A stretch of DNA of 64,000 bases from Billgrantia zhangzhouensis. GTDB lineage: Bacteria > Pseudomonadota > Gammaproteobacteria > Pseudomonadales > Halomonadaceae. Every line of letters begins with the position of its first letter. The stretch's first letter is position 1. Made by a program: the position numbers and the translations under genes. Below the pieces are notes generated by a model that saw nothing but the letters and a program-made list of their open reading frames with translations, had not been told where the DNA came from and searched no databases. The stretch covers positions 62,001 through 126,000 of the forward strand of contig NZ_JABFTT010000008.1 of the NCBI RefSeq assembly GCF_021404465.1, read 5' to 3'. Positions 9,797 through 21,926 of the stretch are shown here, one piece after another.

Positions 9797-10987
9797 ATGA
9801 CCCAGACCCTGCGCCTCAAGAAGAACGCCGACCGCCGCCTCAAGGCTGGTCACCTGTGGCTCTACTCCAACGAGGTCGACATCGAGGCCACGCCGCTCAA
9901 GGGCCTCGAGCCGGGCGCCCAGGTGGTGATCGAGGCCGCCAATGGCAAGGCCATGGGCGTGGCCTACGTCAATCCCAACTCGCTGATCTGTGCCCGAGTC
10001 GTGTCGCGCGACCCCAACATGCGCCTCGACCGCTCGCTGCTGGTGCATCGCCTCAACCAGGCGTTGGCACTGCGCCAGCGCTTCTATGCCAAGCCTTTCT
10101 ACCGCCTCGTGCACGGCGAGGGCGACTTGCTGCCGGGGCTGGTGGTGGATCGCTTCGACGACGTCGTGGTGGTCCAGCTCAATACCCTGGGTATGGAACG
10201 GCTCGCCGAAGAGGTCGTCGCTGCGCTGGACAAGGTGCTCTCGCCCCGAGTCATCGTGTTCAAGAACGACTCGTCCGGGCGGCGCCAGGAGCAGCTCGAG
10301 CGCCAGGTCACCGTGGCGAAGGGCGAGCTCGACGGCCCGGTGCTGATGGAAGAGAACGGCGTGCGCTTCCACGTGCCGGTACTCGACGGCCAGAAGACCG
10401 GCTGGTTCTTCGACCATCGCGCCAACCGCGCCTGGCTCAACGGCCTGGTGGCCGGTAAGCGGGTACTCGACGTATTCAGCTACATCGGTGGCTGGGGCGT
10501 ACAGGCGGCGGCACATGGTGCCAGTGAGGTGCTGTGCGTGGACGCCAGCGCCCAAGCCCTGGAGCGGGTGGCGGAGAATGCGGCACTGAACGGCTTGCAC
10601 GAGCAGGTGACGGTGGGCGAGGCCGATGCCTTCGAGGCACTGGCTGCACTCAAGGCCGATGGCGAACAGTTCGATGTGGTGATCCTCGACCCGCCGGCCT
10701 TCATCAAGAAACGTAAGGACATTCCCAACGGCGAGCGCGCCTATGGCAAGCTCAATCGTGAGGCCATGCGCCTGTTGGGGCGCGACGGCCTGTTGCTCTC
10801 AGCCTCGTGCTCCATGCACCTGGCTCAGGAGCGGTTGGTGGAAGTGGTGCGCGGTGCGGTACGCCATCAGGATCGCCACGGCCAGGTCGTCTACCAGGGC
10901 CACCAGGCGGCGGACCATCCGGTCCATCCTGCCATTCCCGAGACCGCTTACCTGAAGGCTCTGGGCGTCCGCGTGTTTCGCGATTGA
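9797..10987 (+). CDS. rlmI: 23S rRNA (cytosine-1962-C5)-methyltransferase RlmI
   Basis: The 396-aa protein has an N-terminal PUA-like RNA-binding domain and a Rossmann methyltransferase domain. The latter has SAM motif I (VLDVFSYIGGWG), the catalytic ILDPPAF and the cysteine-bearing SASCSMHL. This matches the RlmI branch that makes m5C1962 in 23S rRNA. The exact target base is inferred from the family. It starts 22 bp after mutM. The frame is open 17 codons upstream inside mutM, but ATG 9797 gives the family start. Confidence 0.9.
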   Translation: MTQTLRLKKNADRRLKAGHLWLYSNEVDIEATPLKGLEPGAQVVIEAANGKAMGVAYVNPNSLICARVVSRDPNMRLDRSLLVHRLNQALALRQRFYAKPFYRLVHGEGDLLPGLVVDRFDDVVVVQLNTLGMERLAEEVVAALDKVLSPRVIVFKNDSSGRRQEQLERQVTVAKGELDGPVLMEENGVRFHVPVLDGQKTGWFFDHRANRAWLNGLVAGKRVLDVFSYIGGWGVQAAAHGASEVLCVDASAQALERVAENAALNGLHEQVTVGEADAFEALAALKADGEQFDVVILDPPAFIKKRKDIPNGERAYGKLNREAMRLLGRDGLLLSASCSMHLAQERLVEVVRGAVRHQDRHGQVVYQGHQAADHPVHPAIPETAYLKALGVRVFRD

Positions 10988-11015
10988 AATTGCTGCGCCC
11001 GATGATGTTAGAACG

Positions 11016-11333
11016 ATGCCTATGAGCTACGTATGCGTTTTCGCTCACTCCAATGCGCTGCTGGTCAGCCATATGGGCAACCTGCTGGTCGCGGCGGGTA
11101 TCCCCGTTGAGCTGCGCAACATGGTGCTGGGTGGGGGCGCGGGCGAGCTGCCGCTGGGGGAATGCGAGCCCGAGGTATGGGTGGCCAAACACAATCGCGA
11201 ACGCGCCGAGACCCTGATCCATCATGCCATGACGGGCAGCACCGAGGAGGCGGAGTGGTGCTGCCCGAACTGCGGTGAAACGCTGGAAGGTGTCTTCGAG
11301 GCCTGCTGGCGTTGCGGTACGTCCAAAGTCTGA
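11016..11333 (+). CDS. DUF2007-type small protein with zinc ribbon
   Basis: This 105-aa protein has an N-terminal region (AHSNALLVSHMGNLLVAAGI...VELRN) typical of DUF2007, a PII-like fold sometimes called a putative signal transducer. A C-terminal four-cysteine ribbon follows: CPNCGETL...CWRCG. Its role is unknown. No good ribosome site precedes either Met1 or Met3 (11022), so the exact start is uncertain. It lies 28 bp after rlmI and 19 bp before a thioesterase gene, probably one transcript. Confidence 0.75.
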   Translation: MPMSYVCVFAHSNALLVSHMGNLLVAAGIPVELRNMVLGGGAGELPLGECEPEVWVAKHNRERAETLIHHAMTGSTEEAEWCCPNCGETLEGVFEACWRCGTSKV

Positions 11334-11352
11334 ACCTGCAAGGGAGCGCACC

Positions 11353-11793
11353 ATGACCCAGGAGTGGGACCTTCCCGATCCGTTCGTCATCGAGCTTGAG
11401 GTGCAGGCCGCGGCCATCGACGAGTACGGTCACGCCAACAATGCCGCCTACCTGCGTTGGGTCGAGCAAGTGAGTTGGGCGCATTCGGAGCATCTCGGCC
11501 TCGATCTGGTCCGCTACCGTGAGCTGGACCGGGCCATGGCCGTGCACCGCCACGAACTCGACTACCTGGCGCCTGCTTTCGAGGGAGAGCACCTGGCGCT
11601 TGCCACCTGGATCATCGGCTGCGACGGCCGCCTGACCCTGACCCGGCGCTTCCAGCTCGTTCGGCCCGCCGATGGTCGCACTCTGCTGCGAGCTCGCACC
11701 CGCTTCGCCTGTATCGAACTCTCCAGCGGTCGGCCACGCCGCCTGCCCGAGGAGTACGTGGCGATCTATGGTGGAGCGCTCGTGGTCGAGTGA
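11353..11793 (+). CDS. Acyl-CoA thioesterase (4HBT hotdog family)
   Basis: The 146-aa protein has the hotdog thioesterase signature IDEYGHANNAAYLRWVEQ near residues 22-39, with Asp as the likely catalytic residue. It resembles the FadM/YbgC group, which hydrolyses acyl-CoA. The substrate cannot be told from sequence. The ATG at 11353 follows AAGGGAG; the frame opens earlier inside the preceding gene. Confidence 0.85.
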   Translation: MTQEWDLPDPFVIELEVQAAAIDEYGHANNAAYLRWVEQVSWAHSEHLGLDLVRYRELDRAMAVHRHELDYLAPAFEGEHLALATWIIGCDGRLTLTRRFQLVRPADGRTLLRARTRFACIELSSGRPRRLPEEYVAIYGGALVVE

Positions 11794-11979
11794 GGCCGTG
11801 ATTTTTTTGCCAGTATTCTCTTTGGGGGCAGCGATTTTCTGCCGCGCTGGCCATGGAGATGAATTTTTGTCGTTCTTTATCGTTGGTACTTCGTGTATGG
11901 ACTGATTGTGCTGTAATGGGCGTGACGATTCCCTAGCAAGGATGGTCCCCTAACAAGACAGTGCCGCAGGAGGTGCCCA

Positions 11980-13095
11980 ATGAAAATCGCCGTGCCGAAG
12001 GAAATCAAGAACCATGAGTATCGCGTCGCCCTGACTCCCACGGGGGCACGGGAGCTGGCGACGCGAGGCCATTCGGTGACCGTTCAAGTGAGTGCCGGGG
12101 AAGGGGCGGGTTTCTCCGACGCCGATTTTGAGGCGGCCGGCGCCCGGCTCGAAGCGAATGTCGATACCCTCTGGGGCGAGGCCGAGTTGATCCTCAAGGT
12201 CAAGGAGCCGCAGCCGGAAGAGGTGGCGCGGCTTACCCGCGGCCAGACGCTGTTCACCTACCTGCACTTGGCGGCGGAGGAGAAGCTGACTCGCGGGCTG
12301 ATGGAGAGCGGGGCCACCTGTATTGCCTATGAAACCGTGACCGATCGCCAGGGCGGCCTGCCGTTGCTGGCGCCGATGAGCACCGTGGCCGGCCGTATGG
12401 CGGTACAGGCTGGTGCCCATAGTCTGGAGAAGGCCCAGGGTGGTGCCGGCGTACTGCTGCCCGGCGTGCCCGGGGTGGCTCCCGGCAAGGTGGCGGTGAT
12501 TGGCGGCGGTGTAGTGGGCGAGAACGCCGCGCGTATGGCGCTGGGCCTGGGCGCCGAGGTGACTGTACTCGACAAGTCGATTCCGCGCCTCGAAGTGCTC
12601 GACGACCGCTATCAGGGCCGCATGAAGACGGTCTTCTCCACCGCTGACGCCATCGACGAGGCGGTACGCGAGAGTGACCTGATCGTGGGTGCCGTGCTGA
12701 TTCCCGGCGCCGCCGCGCCCAAGCTGATCACTCGTGCGATGCTCGCCGACATGAAGCCCGGCAGCGTGCTGGTGGACGTGGCCATCGATCAGGGCGGCTG
12801 CTTCGAGACCAGCAAGGCCACCACCCATGCCGAGCCGACCTATATCGTCGATGGCATCGTCCACTACTGCGTTGCCAACATGCCGGGCGCGGTAGCGCGT
12901 ACCTCGACCCAGGCGCTGACCAATGCCACCTTGCCGTTCGTGCTGGCCTTGGCCGACAAGGGCTGGCAGCGGGCGCTGGCCGACGACGCCCACTTCCTGC
13001 CCGGGCTCAACGTCCACGACGGCCAGGTCACCTACCGCGCCGTGGCCGAGGCCTTTGGCCTGGAATCTGTCGATCCGGCTGCGTTGGTGCGATGA
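11980..13095 (+). CDS. ald: Alanine dehydrogenase
   Basis: Ald interconverts L-alanine and pyruvate plus ammonium with NAD. The 371-aa protein begins [20 protein letters not shown], with Lys and Arg contacting pyruvate. It carries [18 protein letters not shown], the NAD-binding [18 protein letters not shown], and His in HVHDG near the end. A strong CAGGAGGT precedes the start. The 186-bp upstream gap is AT-rich compared with its surroundings and should hold the promoter. No linked regulator is visible. Confidence 0.96.
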   Translation: MKIAVPKEIKNHEYRVALTPTGARELATRGHSVTVQVSAGEGAGFSDADFEAAGARLEANVDTLWGEAELILKVKEPQPEEVARLTRGQTLFTYLHLAAEEKLTRGLMESGATCIAYETVTDRQGGLPLLAPMSTVAGRMAVQAGAHSLEKAQGGAGVLLPGVPGVAPGKVAVIGGGVVGENAARMALGLGAEVTVLDKSIPRLEVLDDRYQGRMKTVFSTADAIDEAVRESDLIVGAVLIPGAAAPKLITRAMLADMKPGSVLVDVAIDQGGCFETSKATTHAEPTYIVDGIVHYCVANMPGAVARTSTQALTNATLPFVLALADKGWQRALADDAHFLPGLNVHDGQVTYRAVAEAFGLESVDPAALVR

Positions 13096-13426
13096 AGACT
13101 GAGGTATGCCAGGGCGTCGGGGTAGGATCCGGGGACAGGTCGAAGCGGAGATCATTCTTCATGGGTGAGGAGCATTGCTCCGAACGGGTTGGCCATGGAT
13201 GGCCAACCCCGGCCCTGCAAGCGGAGCAGGATGCGAGAGCGCCATAGGACGAATGTAGCGCCCAGGGATGGGTTCCGCGTAGCGCCTGTCGCAGGGACGC
13301 TTCCGGTCGTCGCAACGTCTCACGGCCATGAGGAATCTCTTTTCGGGGGTGGTCTCGGTCAGGTCGCCTTGGCCGCCCCCTCGCGTTACCATAGCGGGCA
13401 TTTCCGACAAGCAGAGTCCGCTTTCC
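13096..13426 (+). other. 331-bp intergenic region between ald and trpS
   Basis: The gap holds the diverged copy of the dispersed repeat (13129-13292). I see no convincing coding sequence. The stretch just before trpS is the likely promoter/leader, but no clear sigma-70 hexamers stand out. Confidence 0.6.
13129..13292 (+). repeat. Dispersed structured repeat, diverged copy A
   Basis: It shares with the copies near 49.5 and 55.4 kb the block CCGGGGACAGGTCGAAG, the palindrome TTGGCCATGGATGGCCAA, and GCGCCCAGGGATGGGTT. Extra sequence of about 80 nt in total separates the blocks. Orientation is plus, as at 55.4 kb. Confidence 0.7.
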
Positions 13427-14452
13427 ATGAGTGCAGCTTCCCAGAGGACACGCGTTCTCACCGGCATCACCACCACCGGCACGCCCCACCTGGGCAACTA
13501 CGTCGGCGCCATCAAGCCGGCCATCGCCGCGAGCCAGGATCCCAGCGTGCAGTCCTACTACTTCCTTGCCGACCTGCATGCACTGATCAAGTGCCAGGAC
13601 CCGCGCCGGGTGCAGGAGTCGCGCCTGGAGATCGCCGCCACCTGGCTGGCGCTGGGGCTGGATACCGACAACGCCATCTTCTACCGCCAGTCGGACATTC
13701 CCGAGATCCCCGAACTGACCTGGATGCTGTCGTGCGTGTGCGCCAAGGGCCTGATGAACCGCGCCCACGCCTACAAGGCGGCGGTGGCCGAGAACGAGGC
13801 CGCCGGCAACCAGGATCCCGACAAGGGCATCACCATGGGCCTGTTCGGCTATCCGGTGCTGATGGCTGCCGACATCCTCATGTTCAACGCCCACCAGGTG
13901 CCGGTCGGGCGCGACCAGATCCAGCATATCGAGATGGCCCGCGATATCGGCGGGCGCTTCAACCATCTCTACAAGGGCGAGTTCTTTACCCTGCCCGAAG
14001 CGGTGGTCGACGACGACGTGGCGGTACTGGGCGGTCTCGACGGGCGCAAGATGTCCAAGAGCTACAACAACACCATTCCGCTGTTCGTCTCCGAGAAGAA
14101 GCTGCTCAAGCTGGTGCGCAAGATCAAGACCAACTCGCTGGAGCCCGGCGAGCCCAAGGACCCGGAAGGCTGCACCCTGTTCCAGATCTATTCTGCCTTC
14201 GCTACTCGCGAGGAGCGTGAGGCGATGCGCAGCGAGTACGCCAATGGAATCGGTTGGGGCGAGGTCAAGAATCGCCTGTTCGAGCATCTTGATGCGCAGC
14301 TGCGCGAGCCTCGCGAACGCTACCAAGCGCTGATGGAGGATCCCGGACACATCGAAAGCGTGCTGCTCAAGGGCGCCGAGCGGGCTCGTGCCGAGGCCGC
14401 GCCGTTCATGGATAAATTGCGCCAGGCCGCTGGGCTGGGACGTTTCATCTAG
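13427..14452 (+). CDS. trpS: Tryptophanyl-tRNA synthetase
   Basis: TrpRS charges tRNA-Trp. The 341-aa class I synthetase begins with [20 protein letters not shown], which carries the HIGH-type motif TPHLGN, and has the KMSKS loop as [10 protein letters not shown]. The tryptophan-pocket [12 protein letters not shown] and QVPVGRDQ are present. I chose ATG 13427, matching the family start; the frame is open 33 codons upstream. It ends at a UUCG hairpin. Confidence 0.97.
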   Translation: MSAASQRTRVLTGITTTGTPHLGNYVGAIKPAIAASQDPSVQSYYFLADLHALIKCQDPRRVQESRLEIAATWLALGLDTDNAIFYRQSDIPEIPELTWMLSCVCAKGLMNRAHAYKAAVAENEAAGNQDPDKGITMGLFGYPVLMAADILMFNAHQVPVGRDQIQHIEMARDIGGRFNHLYKGEFFTLPEAVVDDDVAVLGGLDGRKMSKSYNNTIPLFVSEKKLLKLVRKIKTNSLEPGEPKDPEGCTLFQIYSAFATREEREAMRSEYANGIGWGEVKNRLFEHLDAQLREPRERYQALMEDPGHIESVLLKGAERARAEAAPFMDKLRQAAGLGRFI

Positions 14453-14473
14453 CCTCTGAGCGGTTCCTGTATG

Positions 14474-14491
14474 GGGCGCCTTCGGGCGCCC
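14474..14491 (+). terminator. trpS terminator hairpin
   Basis: A 7-bp GC stem (14474-14480 with 14485-14491) is closed on a TTCG tetraloop. TTTT comes only after a short spacer. It lies 22 nt after the trpS stop. Confidence 0.65.
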
Positions 14492-14569
14492 TGTCACGTT
14501 TTGGCAACTGCCTGGCGCACTTCGGTGGAACTTGCCACGCTACAGGGGCGAATGGAGAGGAGGAGTTTC

Positions 14570-15775
14570 ATGGCCACTGCATTGGATGCGATACGACCGC
14601 GACGGGTCTCTCTGCTGCTGGGTGCATTGATATTGACGGGTGCGCTGCTGGTCGGTCTGGCCTTCGGCACGCGCATGGGTCTGCTGATGGTCGTAGGGGC
14701 GCTGCTCGGCGTTTCTCTTTATCACGCCGCCTTCGGCTTTACCGCCGCCTGGCGGGTCTTCATCAGCGAGCGACGTGGGCGTGGGCTGCGCGCTCAGATG
14801 GTCATGCTGGCCATCGCCGTGGTGTTATTCTTCCCTGCATTGGGGGCGGGCAGCCTGTGGGGCCAAAGTGTGACGGGCTTCGTCTCTCCCATCGGGGTCT
14901 CGGTGGTGGTGGGCGCCTTCCTGTTCGGTATCGGTATGCAGCTCGGCGGCGGCTGTGCCTCGGGTACACTGTTCACCGCCGGCGGTGGCAATGCCCGCAT
15001 GGTGATCACGTTGCTCTTCTTCATCGTCGGCTCGTTGATCGGTACCGCCCATTTCTCATGGTGGATGAGCTTGCCCGCCTTTCAGCCGGTGTCGCTGGTA
15101 CAGACCTTCGGCGCCGGTGGAGGAATTGCCGTGAGCCTGGCGCTGTTCGGTGCCATCGCCGTGCTGACGGTGCTGCTGGAGAAGCGCCGCCATGGCGGAT
15201 TGGAGGAGGCACCACGCGCCAACCTCAGCCAGGGGCGCTGGCTCACCGGCCCCTGGCCGCTGTTGCTTGGTGCCGTGGCACTGGCGCTGCTCAACTTCGC
15301 CACCCTGGCGTTGGCTGGACGCCCCTGGGGTATTACCTCCGCCTTCGCGCTGTGGGGCGCCAAGGCTTACGAATTCATTGGTGGCGATGTCAGCCAGTGG
15401 GGCTACTGGCAGAGCCCGGGCAACGCCGCGGCGCTTCACGCCAGCGTATGGAGCGACATCACCACGGTGATGAATGTAGGGATCATTCTGGGCGCCATGG
15501 TGGCTGCCACTCTGGCTGGACGCTTCTCCCCGACCCTGCGGATTCCGCTGGGCTCGGTGATGGCGGCGGTGATCGGGGGCCTGATGCTGGGCTACGGGGC
15601 CAGGCTGGCGTTCGGTTGCAACATTGGTGCCTACTTCAGCGGCATTGCGTCGGGGAGCCTGCATGGCTGGGTATGGCTGGTGGCGGGCTTTGCCGGCAAC
15701 ATGCTCGGCGTGAGGCTGCGTCCGTGGTTTTTCGACCGTCCACCCAGCGACAGGACCCATGCCAAAGTCAGCTGA
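14570..15775 (+). CDS. YeeE/YedE family sulfur (thiosulfate) transporter
   Basis: This is a 401-aa polytopic membrane protein with about 9-11 hydrophobic segments. It has two conserved cysteine motifs, GGGCASGT near residue 123 and FGCNIGAY near residue 345, which are the hallmark of TsuA-like thiosulfate uptake proteins. Such proteins pass thiosulfate or related sulfur species along cysteine pairs. No TusA-like partner gene is adjacent, so the substrate stays open. AGGAGGAG at 14558-14565 sets the start; an upstream ATG at 14552 is less well placed. Confidence 0.85.
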   Translation: MATALDAIRPRRVSLLLGALILTGALLVGLAFGTRMGLLMVVGALLGVSLYHAAFGFTAAWRVFISERRGRGLRAQMVMLAIAVVLFFPALGAGSLWGQSVTGFVSPIGVSVVVGAFLFGIGMQLGGGCASGTLFTAGGGNARMVITLLFFIVGSLIGTAHFSWWMSLPAFQPVSLVQTFGAGGGIAVSLALFGAIAVLTVLLEKRRHGGLEEAPRANLSQGRWLTGPWPLLLGAVALALLNFATLALAGRPWGITSAFALWGAKAYEFIGGDVSQWGYWQSPGNAAALHASVWSDITTVMNVGIILGAMVAATLAGRFSPTLRIPLGSVMAAVIGGLMLGYGARLAFGCNIGAYFSGIASGSLHGWVWLVAGFAGNMLGVRLRPWFFDRPPSDRTHAKVS

Positions 15776-15900
15776 TGCGCCACGATGGCAGAGGCGTGGT
15801 AGAGTTGGCGCCAAGAGCGCCACCAGAGCGCTCAGGAAGGGCAGTACATCTGTCTGCGCTTCCCTACGGCCCGGTTCCAGTCACCGTATCGAGACAAAAG

Positions 15901-17577
15901 ATGCCCGAAAGCAAACGTCCACTTTATATTCCCTACTCTGGTCCATCGCTGCTCGAGATGCCACTGCTCAACAAGGGCAGTGCGTTCACCCGCGAGGAGC
16001 GCCTCGAGTTCAACCTGGTCGGCCTGCTGCCACAGAACGTGGAATCCATCGAGGAGCAGGCCGAACGGGCCTACCGCCAGTACCAGCAGTGTCATAGCGA
16101 CCTGGAGCGGCACATTCATCTGCGGGCAATCCAGGACGACAATGAGACCCTCTACTATCACATGGTGATGGAGCATCTCGAGGAGATGCTGCCGATCATC
16201 TACACCCCCACGGTGGGTCAGGCCTGTGAGGAGTTCTCCAACATCTACCGCAGTCACCGCGGCCTGTTCGTCAGCTACCCCGACCGCGAGCGGATGGACG
16301 ACATTCTACGCAGCGCCACCAAGGACAGGGTCAAGGTGATCGTGGTAACCGACGGCGAGCGGATCCTCGGTCTCGGCGACCAGGGCATCGGCGGCATGGG
16401 TATCCCCATCGGCAAGCTGGCGCTGTACACCGCCTGCGGCGGCATCAGCCCCGCCTACACGTTGCCGATCACCCTCGACGTGGGTACCAACAACCAGGCG
16501 CTGCTCGACGACCCGATGTACATGGGGTGGCGGCATCCACGCATTTCCCAGGACGAGTACGATGCTTTCATCGCCGAGTTCATCGCCGCGGTGAAGCGCC
16601 GCTGGCCGGACGTGCTGTTGCAGTTCGAGGATTTCGCCCAGGCCAACGCGGTGCCGTTGCTGGAGCGCTATCGCAACGAGCTGTGCTGCTTCAACGACGA
16701 TGTGCAGGGTACCGCCTCGGTGGTGGTCGGCACGCTGATGGCCGCCTGCGAAGCCCGTGACGAGACCATCGCCGACCAGCGCGTAGTGTTCGTTGGTGCC
16801 GGTTCCGCCGGCTGCGGTATCGCCGAACAGGTGGTGGTAGCGATGCAGGCCGAGGGGCTGACCGAGAAGGAGGCGCGGCGGCGCGTGTTCATGGTCGACC
16901 GGGAAGGGCTCGTCACTTCCGAGCAGACCTGGCTGCGCGACTTCCAGCGCCGGCTGGCGCACGACCCCGCGCTCACCGCAGAGTGGAACGGCCAGGATCT
17001 CGTCGAGACCCTGCGCCGGATCGAGCCCACGGTGCTGATCGGTGTCTGTGGTCGCCCTGGCATCTTCACCGAAGAGGTGGTGCGCACCATGCATGCCGGC
17101 TGCGAGAAACCGGTGATCATGCCGCTCTCCAATCCCACCTCCCAGGCCGAGGCGGTGCCCGAGGACGTAATCCGCTGGACCGATGGCGCCGCGCTGGTCG
17201 CCACCGGTAGCCCTTTCCCGCCGGTGGTGCACGATGGCAAGACCTATCCCATTGCCCAGTGCAACAATGCCTATATCTTCCCCGGCATCGGCCTCGGCGT
17301 GGTGGCCAGCGGTGCCAAGCGGATCACCGACACCATGCTGATGGCTGCTTCCCGCGCCCTGGCGCGCGAAGCGCCGCTGGTGAAGCATGGCAAGGGCGCG
17401 CTGCTGCCGCCGCTGTCGCAGATTCGCGAACTCTCCAAGGTCATTGCCTTCGACGTCGCCGCCCAAGCCCAGCAGGAGGGTGTGGCGCTGAGCACCGACG
17501 GGATCAAGCTGCGTCAGGCCATCGAGCGTAGCAGTTGGACGCCGGAGTATCGTACCTACCGCCGTCGCTCGATGTGA
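15901..17577 (+). CDS. maeA: NAD-dependent malic enzyme
   Basis: The enzyme oxidatively decarboxylates malate to pyruvate and CO2. The 558-aa protein has [17 protein letters not shown], the Tyr-bearing motif of malic enzymes, and [19 protein letters not shown] with the catalytic Lys. The dinucleotide fold has [12 protein letters not shown], and MPLSNPT follows. Length and the Met-Pro-Glu start fit the large MaeA/SfcA class; cofactor choice (NAD over NADP) is inferred from that class. The open frame continues far upstream, but ATG 15901 gives the family N-terminus although its ribosome site is weak. Confidence 0.92.
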   Translation: MPESKRPLYIPYSGPSLLEMPLLNKGSAFTREERLEFNLVGLLPQNVESIEEQAERAYRQYQQCHSDLERHIHLRAIQDDNETLYYHMVMEHLEEMLPIIYTPTVGQACEEFSNIYRSHRGLFVSYPDRERMDDILRSATKDRVKVIVVTDGERILGLGDQGIGGMGIPIGKLALYTACGGISPAYTLPITLDVGTNNQALLDDPMYMGWRHPRISQDEYDAFIAEFIAAVKRRWPDVLLQFEDFAQANAVPLLERYRNELCCFNDDVQGTASVVVGTLMAACEARDETIADQRVVFVGAGSAGCGIAEQVVVAMQAEGLTEKEARRRVFMVDREGLVTSEQTWLRDFQRRLAHDPALTAEWNGQDLVETLRRIEPTVLIGVCGRPGIFTEEVVRTMHAGCEKPVIMPLSNPTSQAEAVPEDVIRWTDGAALVATGSPFPPVVHDGKTYPIAQCNNAYIFPGIGLGVVASGAKRITDTMLMAASRALAREAPLVKHGKGALLPPLSQIRELSKVIAFDVAAQAQQEGVALSTDGIKLRQAIERSSWTPEYRTYRRRSM

Positions 17578-17585
17578 GGAATGAG

Positions 17586-17610
17586 AAAAGGCCCCGAGAT
17601 GGGGCCTTTT
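17586..17610. terminator. Bidirectional terminator between maeA and acnA
   Basis: A 10-bp stem, AAAAGGCCCC (17586-17595) with GGGGCCTTTT (17601-17610), has a 5-nt loop. Because both arms carry A/T tails it gives a U-run on either strand and serves both convergent genes. Confidence 0.92.
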
Positions 17611-17623
17611 CGGTTCTGCGCCT

Positions 17624-20374
17624 TTAGACCGCGCCGATCATCTTGCGCAGCACGTAGTGGAGGATGCCGCCGTGGCGGTAGTACTCCAGCTCGTTGGCGG
17701 TGTCGATGCGGCACAGCGCCTCGATGCGCTTCTCGCCCTTGTCGCTCTTGATGGTCACCGTCACCTTGCCGCCCGGGGTGAGGTCGGCCAGGCCTTCGAT
17801 GGAGATCGTTTCGTCGCCGGTCAGGCCGAGAGTGTGACGACTCTCGCCCTCGGGGAACTGCAGCGGCACCACGCCCATGCCGATCAGGTTGGAGCGGTGG
17901 ATGCGCTCGTAGGATTCGGCAAGCACCGCGCGTACACCGAGCAGGCGCGTGCCCTTGGCCGCCCAGTCGCGCGAGGAGCCGGTGCCGTACTCCTTGCCGG
18001 CAACCACCACCAGCGGCGTGCCCTTCTCCTGATACTTCATGGCGGCGTCGTAGATCGCCATCTGCTCGCCCGAGGGCACGTGGCGGGTTTCGCCGCCGAC
18101 CACACCGTCGAGCATCTCGTTGCGGATGCGCACGTTGGCAAAAGTGCCGCGCATCATTACCTCGTGGTTGCCGCGCCGCGAGCCGTAGGAGTTGAAGTCT
18201 ACCGGCTTGATGCCACGCTCCTGCAGGTAGCGTCCGGCGGGGCTGTCGGGTTTGATGGAGCCGGCCGGAGAGATGTGGTCGGTGGTCACCGAGTCGCCCA
18301 GCAGGGCGAGGATATGGGCATCCTCGACGTCCTCGATGGGCTCCGGATCGCGACCCATGCCTTCGAAGAAGGGCGGGTGCTGGATATAGGTGGAGGAGGG
18401 CGACCACTCGTAGACCTGGCTCTGCGGTACCTGTAGTGCCTTCCACGTCTCGTCGCCTTCGAAGACCTCGGCGTACTCCTTGCGGAACATGTCGGTCTTC
18501 ACCTTCTCCACGGCATTGGCAATATCGGCCTGGGAGGGCCAGATATCCTGCAGGTAGACCGGGTTGCCGTCCCGGTCCTCGCCCAACGGATCCTGGCTGA
18601 GATCCAGACGCACGTTACCGGCCAGAGCGTAGGCCACCACCAGCGGCGGCGAGGCGAGCCAGTTGGTCTTCACCAGCGGATGGATGCGACCCTCGAAGTT
18701 GCGGTTGCCGGAGAGCACCGAAGCCACAGTGAGATCGCCCTCCTCGACTGCCTTCTCGATGGGCGTAGGTAGCGGACCGGAGTTGCCGATACAGGTGGTG
18801 CAGCCGTAGCCCACCAGGTTGAAGCCCAAGGCATCCAGGTCTTCCTGCACACCGCCAGCCTCGAGGTATTCAGTCACCACCTTGGAGCCGGGGGCCAGCG
18901 AGGTCTTGACCCAAGGCTTGGTCTTGAGCCCCTTGGCTCGGGCGTTGCGTGCCAGCAGGCCGGCGGCCAGCATCACGCTGGGGTTGGAGGTGTTGGTGCA
19001 GGAGGTAATGGCGGCGATCACCACGGCGCCGGGATTGAGCATGAACTGCTCACCGTTCAGCTCGACGTTCTGGCTGTCGTGGTGCTCGTAGCTATCATGC
19101 ACCCCGACCGCGGTCTGGCCTCCCTCGGAGAGCAGCCGACCTTTTTCCTCGCTGGGAAGCGGCTTGTTGCCGTTTTCTCCCTCCATGAGCTTCTCGAAGG
19201 TCGCCTTCATGTCTTTCAGGGCGACGCGATCCTGAGGACGCTTGGGACCGGCCAGGCTGGCTTCGACATCGCTCAGGTCGAGGTGCAGGGTATCGCTGAA
19301 GATCGGCTCGTCACCGGGTTCTCGCCACAACCCCTGGGTCTTGCAATACGCCTCCACAAGGGCGATCTGGGCATCGTCGCGGCCAGTCAGGCGCAGGTAG
19401 GCTAGGGTCTCGTCATCAACCGGGAAGAAGCCGCAGGTGGCGCCATATTCCGGCGCCATGTTGGCAATGGTCGCACGGTCGGCCAACGGCAGGTCGGACA
19501 GGCCGTCGCCGTAGAATTCGACGAACTTGCCCACCACGCCACGACTGCGCAGCATCTGGGTCACCGTCAGCACCAGGTCGGTGGCGGTGATGCCCTCTTT
19601 GAGCTTACCGGTGAGCTTGAAACCCACTACCTCGGGAATCAACATCGACACCGGCTGGCCGAGCATGGCAGCTTCGGCCTCGATGCCGCCGACCCCCCAG
19701 CCGAGTACGCCGAGACCGTTGATCATGGTGGTATGGGAGTCGGTGCCCACCAGGGTGTCCGGGTAGGCGAAGGTCTTGCCGTTCTCCTCCTTGGTCCACA
19801 CCGTACGGCCCAGATACTCCAGGTTCACTTGGTGACAGATGCCGGTGCCCGGCGGCACTACGCGGAAGTTATCGAAGGCGTCCTGGCCCCAACGCAGGAA
19901 CTCGTAGCGCTCGCGGTTGCGCTCCATCTCGATGGCGACGTTGTCCTTGAAGGCGGTGGGGTTACCGAACTTGTCGACCATTACCGAGTGGTCGATGACC
20001 AGATCCACCGGCGAAAGGGGGTTGATGCGCGAGGGATCCTCGCCGAGCTTCTGCACCGCGGCGCGCATCGAGGCTAGGTCTACCACGCCGGGAACGCCGG
20101 TGAAATCCTGCATCAGCACCCTGGCCGGGCGGTAGCCGATCTCGCGGCTGGAGCGCCCCCCCTGCTGCCAGTCGACCAGGGCCTGAAGATCCTTGCGGGC
20201 CACGCTCGGATCGTCGGCGAAGCGCAGTTGGTTCTCCAACAGGATCTTCAGAGTCTTCGGCAGCCTGTCGATGTTGCCTAGGGCATCGGCTGCCTGCGGC
20301 AGGCTGTAGTAGTGATAGGTGGTACCGCCGGCGTCCAGGGTCTGCAGGGTATCCGGCATCTCGTCACGGCTCAT
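17624..20374 (-). CDS. acnA: Aconitate hydratase A
   Basis: AcnA isomerises citrate to isocitrate in the TCA and glyoxylate cycles. The 916-aa protein has the substrate segments VIDHSVMVD and [13 protein letters not shown] [19 protein letters not shown]. The [4Fe-4S] cysteines lie in [10 protein letters not shown] and [12 protein letters not shown], and the swivel domain has [10 protein letters not shown] with the active-site Ser-Arg. Length and domain order are those of AcnA/IRP-type aconitases, not AcnB. It is transcribed alone from a 168-bp region divergent from a CPXCG gene. Confidence 0.97.
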   Translation of the reverse strand: MSRDEMPDTLQTLDAGGTTYHYYSLPQAADALGNIDRLPKTLKILLENQLRFADDPSVARKDLQALVDWQQGGRSSREIGYRPARVLMQDFTGVPGVVDLASMRAAVQKLGEDPSRINPLSPVDLVIDHSVMVDKFGNPTAFKDNVAIEMERNRERYEFLRWGQDAFDNFRVVPPGTGICHQVNLEYLGRTVWTKEENGKTFAYPDTLVGTDSHTTMINGLGVLGWGVGGIEAEAAMLGQPVSMLIPEVVGFKLTGKLKEGITATDLVLTVTQMLRSRGVVGKFVEFYGDGLSDLPLADRATIANMAPEYGATCGFFPVDDETLAYLRLTGRDDAQIALVEAYCKTQGLWREPGDEPIFSDTLHLDLSDVEASLAGPKRPQDRVALKDMKATFEKLMEGENGNKPLPSEEKGRLLSEGGQTAVGVHDSYEHHDSQNVELNGEQFMLNPGAVVIAAITSCTNTSNPSVMLAAGLLARNARAKGLKTKPWVKTSLAPGSKVVTEYLEAGGVQEDLDALGFNLVGYGCTTCIGNSGPLPTPIEKAVEEGDLTVASVLSGNRNFEGRIHPLVKTNWLASPPLVVAYALAGNVRLDLSQDPLGEDRDGNPVYLQDIWPSQADIANAVEKVKTDMFRKEYAEVFEGDETWKALQVPQSQVYEWSPSSTYIQHPPFFEGMGRDPEPIEDVEDAHILALLGDSVTTDHISPAGSIKPDSPAGRYLQERGIKPVDFNSYGSRRGNHEVMMRGTFANVRIRNEMLDGVVGGETRHVPSGEQMAIYDAAMKYQEKGTPLVVVAGKEYGTGSSRDWAAKGTRLLGVRAVLAESYERIHRSNLIGMGVVPLQFPEGESRHTLGLTGDETISIEGLADLTPGGKVTVTIKSDKGEKRIEALCRIDTANELEYYRHGGILHYVLRKMIGAV

Positions 20375-20542
20375 GAAAGCCTCCTGTCACGGTAATGAAC
20401 GGTCTTTTTCTTCGGTCTCATACTTAACACATGGTCATGATAGGTTCCCCTTTCAAGCGCTGCCCAAGGTTTCTATGCTGAACGAAAGTCCGTTGCATGG
20501 CGCTGATGCTCCGCCGGGGAGGGGCGGCGCTTGGGGGGGCGC

Positions 20543-20752
20543 ATGCATGAAGATCGGCTCGATAGCTACTTGGTCCACTGCCCATACTGCAGCATGCCTT
20601 TCGACCTGCTGATCGATGTCTCTCAAGGCAGCCACGCAACCTGGGAGGACTGCCCCTACTGCTGCTCGCCGATCCAGGTTCGGGTAGAGGTATCGCCGAT
20701 CGCAAGCGAGCTGGAAGCCCTGGTGCTGGGACGCGATGACGAGGTGCTGTAA
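20543..20752 (+). CDS. CPXCG-motif cysteine-rich small protein
   Basis: This 69-aa acidic protein has two knuckles, CPYCSMPF near the N-terminus and CPYCCSPI in the middle, typical of the small CPXCG zinc-ribbon family of unknown function. A TTG four codons earlier is also in frame. I prefer the ATG, which follows a seven-G run acting as a poor ribosome site. It lies between acnA (divergent) and trxB. Confidence 0.75.
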   Translation: MHEDRLDSYLVHCPYCSMPFDLLIDVSQGSHATWEDCPYCCSPIQVRVEVSPIASELEALVLGRDDEVL

Positions 20753-21850
<1,098 letters not shown>

Positions 21851-21899
21851 GCTTCGGGCTTCGGGCTTCGGGCTTCGGGCTTCGGGCTTCAGGTCTCGG
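21851..21899 (+). repeat. Heptamer tandem repeat (GCTTCGG) after trxB
   Basis: Directly after the trxB stop there are five perfect GCTTCGG units (21851-21885) and two imperfect ones (GCTTCAG, GTCTCGG). Seven-base units cause frame changes when copy number varies, but here they are non-coding. It is a likely strain-variable locus. Confidence 0.9.
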
Positions 21900-21926
21900 A
21901 CTAGGCTGTTTGCTTGTGGCTCGTGG

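Noticed and set aside
13028..14497. 489-codon minus-strand frame opposite trpS
   Set aside because: It is a high-GC shadow of trpS with no recognisable domain; the trpS motifs are on the plus strand.
14857..15900. Open frame running unbroken from 14857 into malic enzyme, suggesting a 906-residue fusion
   Set aside because: The upstream part is an out-of-frame shadow of the YeeE/YedE gene. Malic-enzyme similarity begins at ATG 15901 with the expected family N-terminus.
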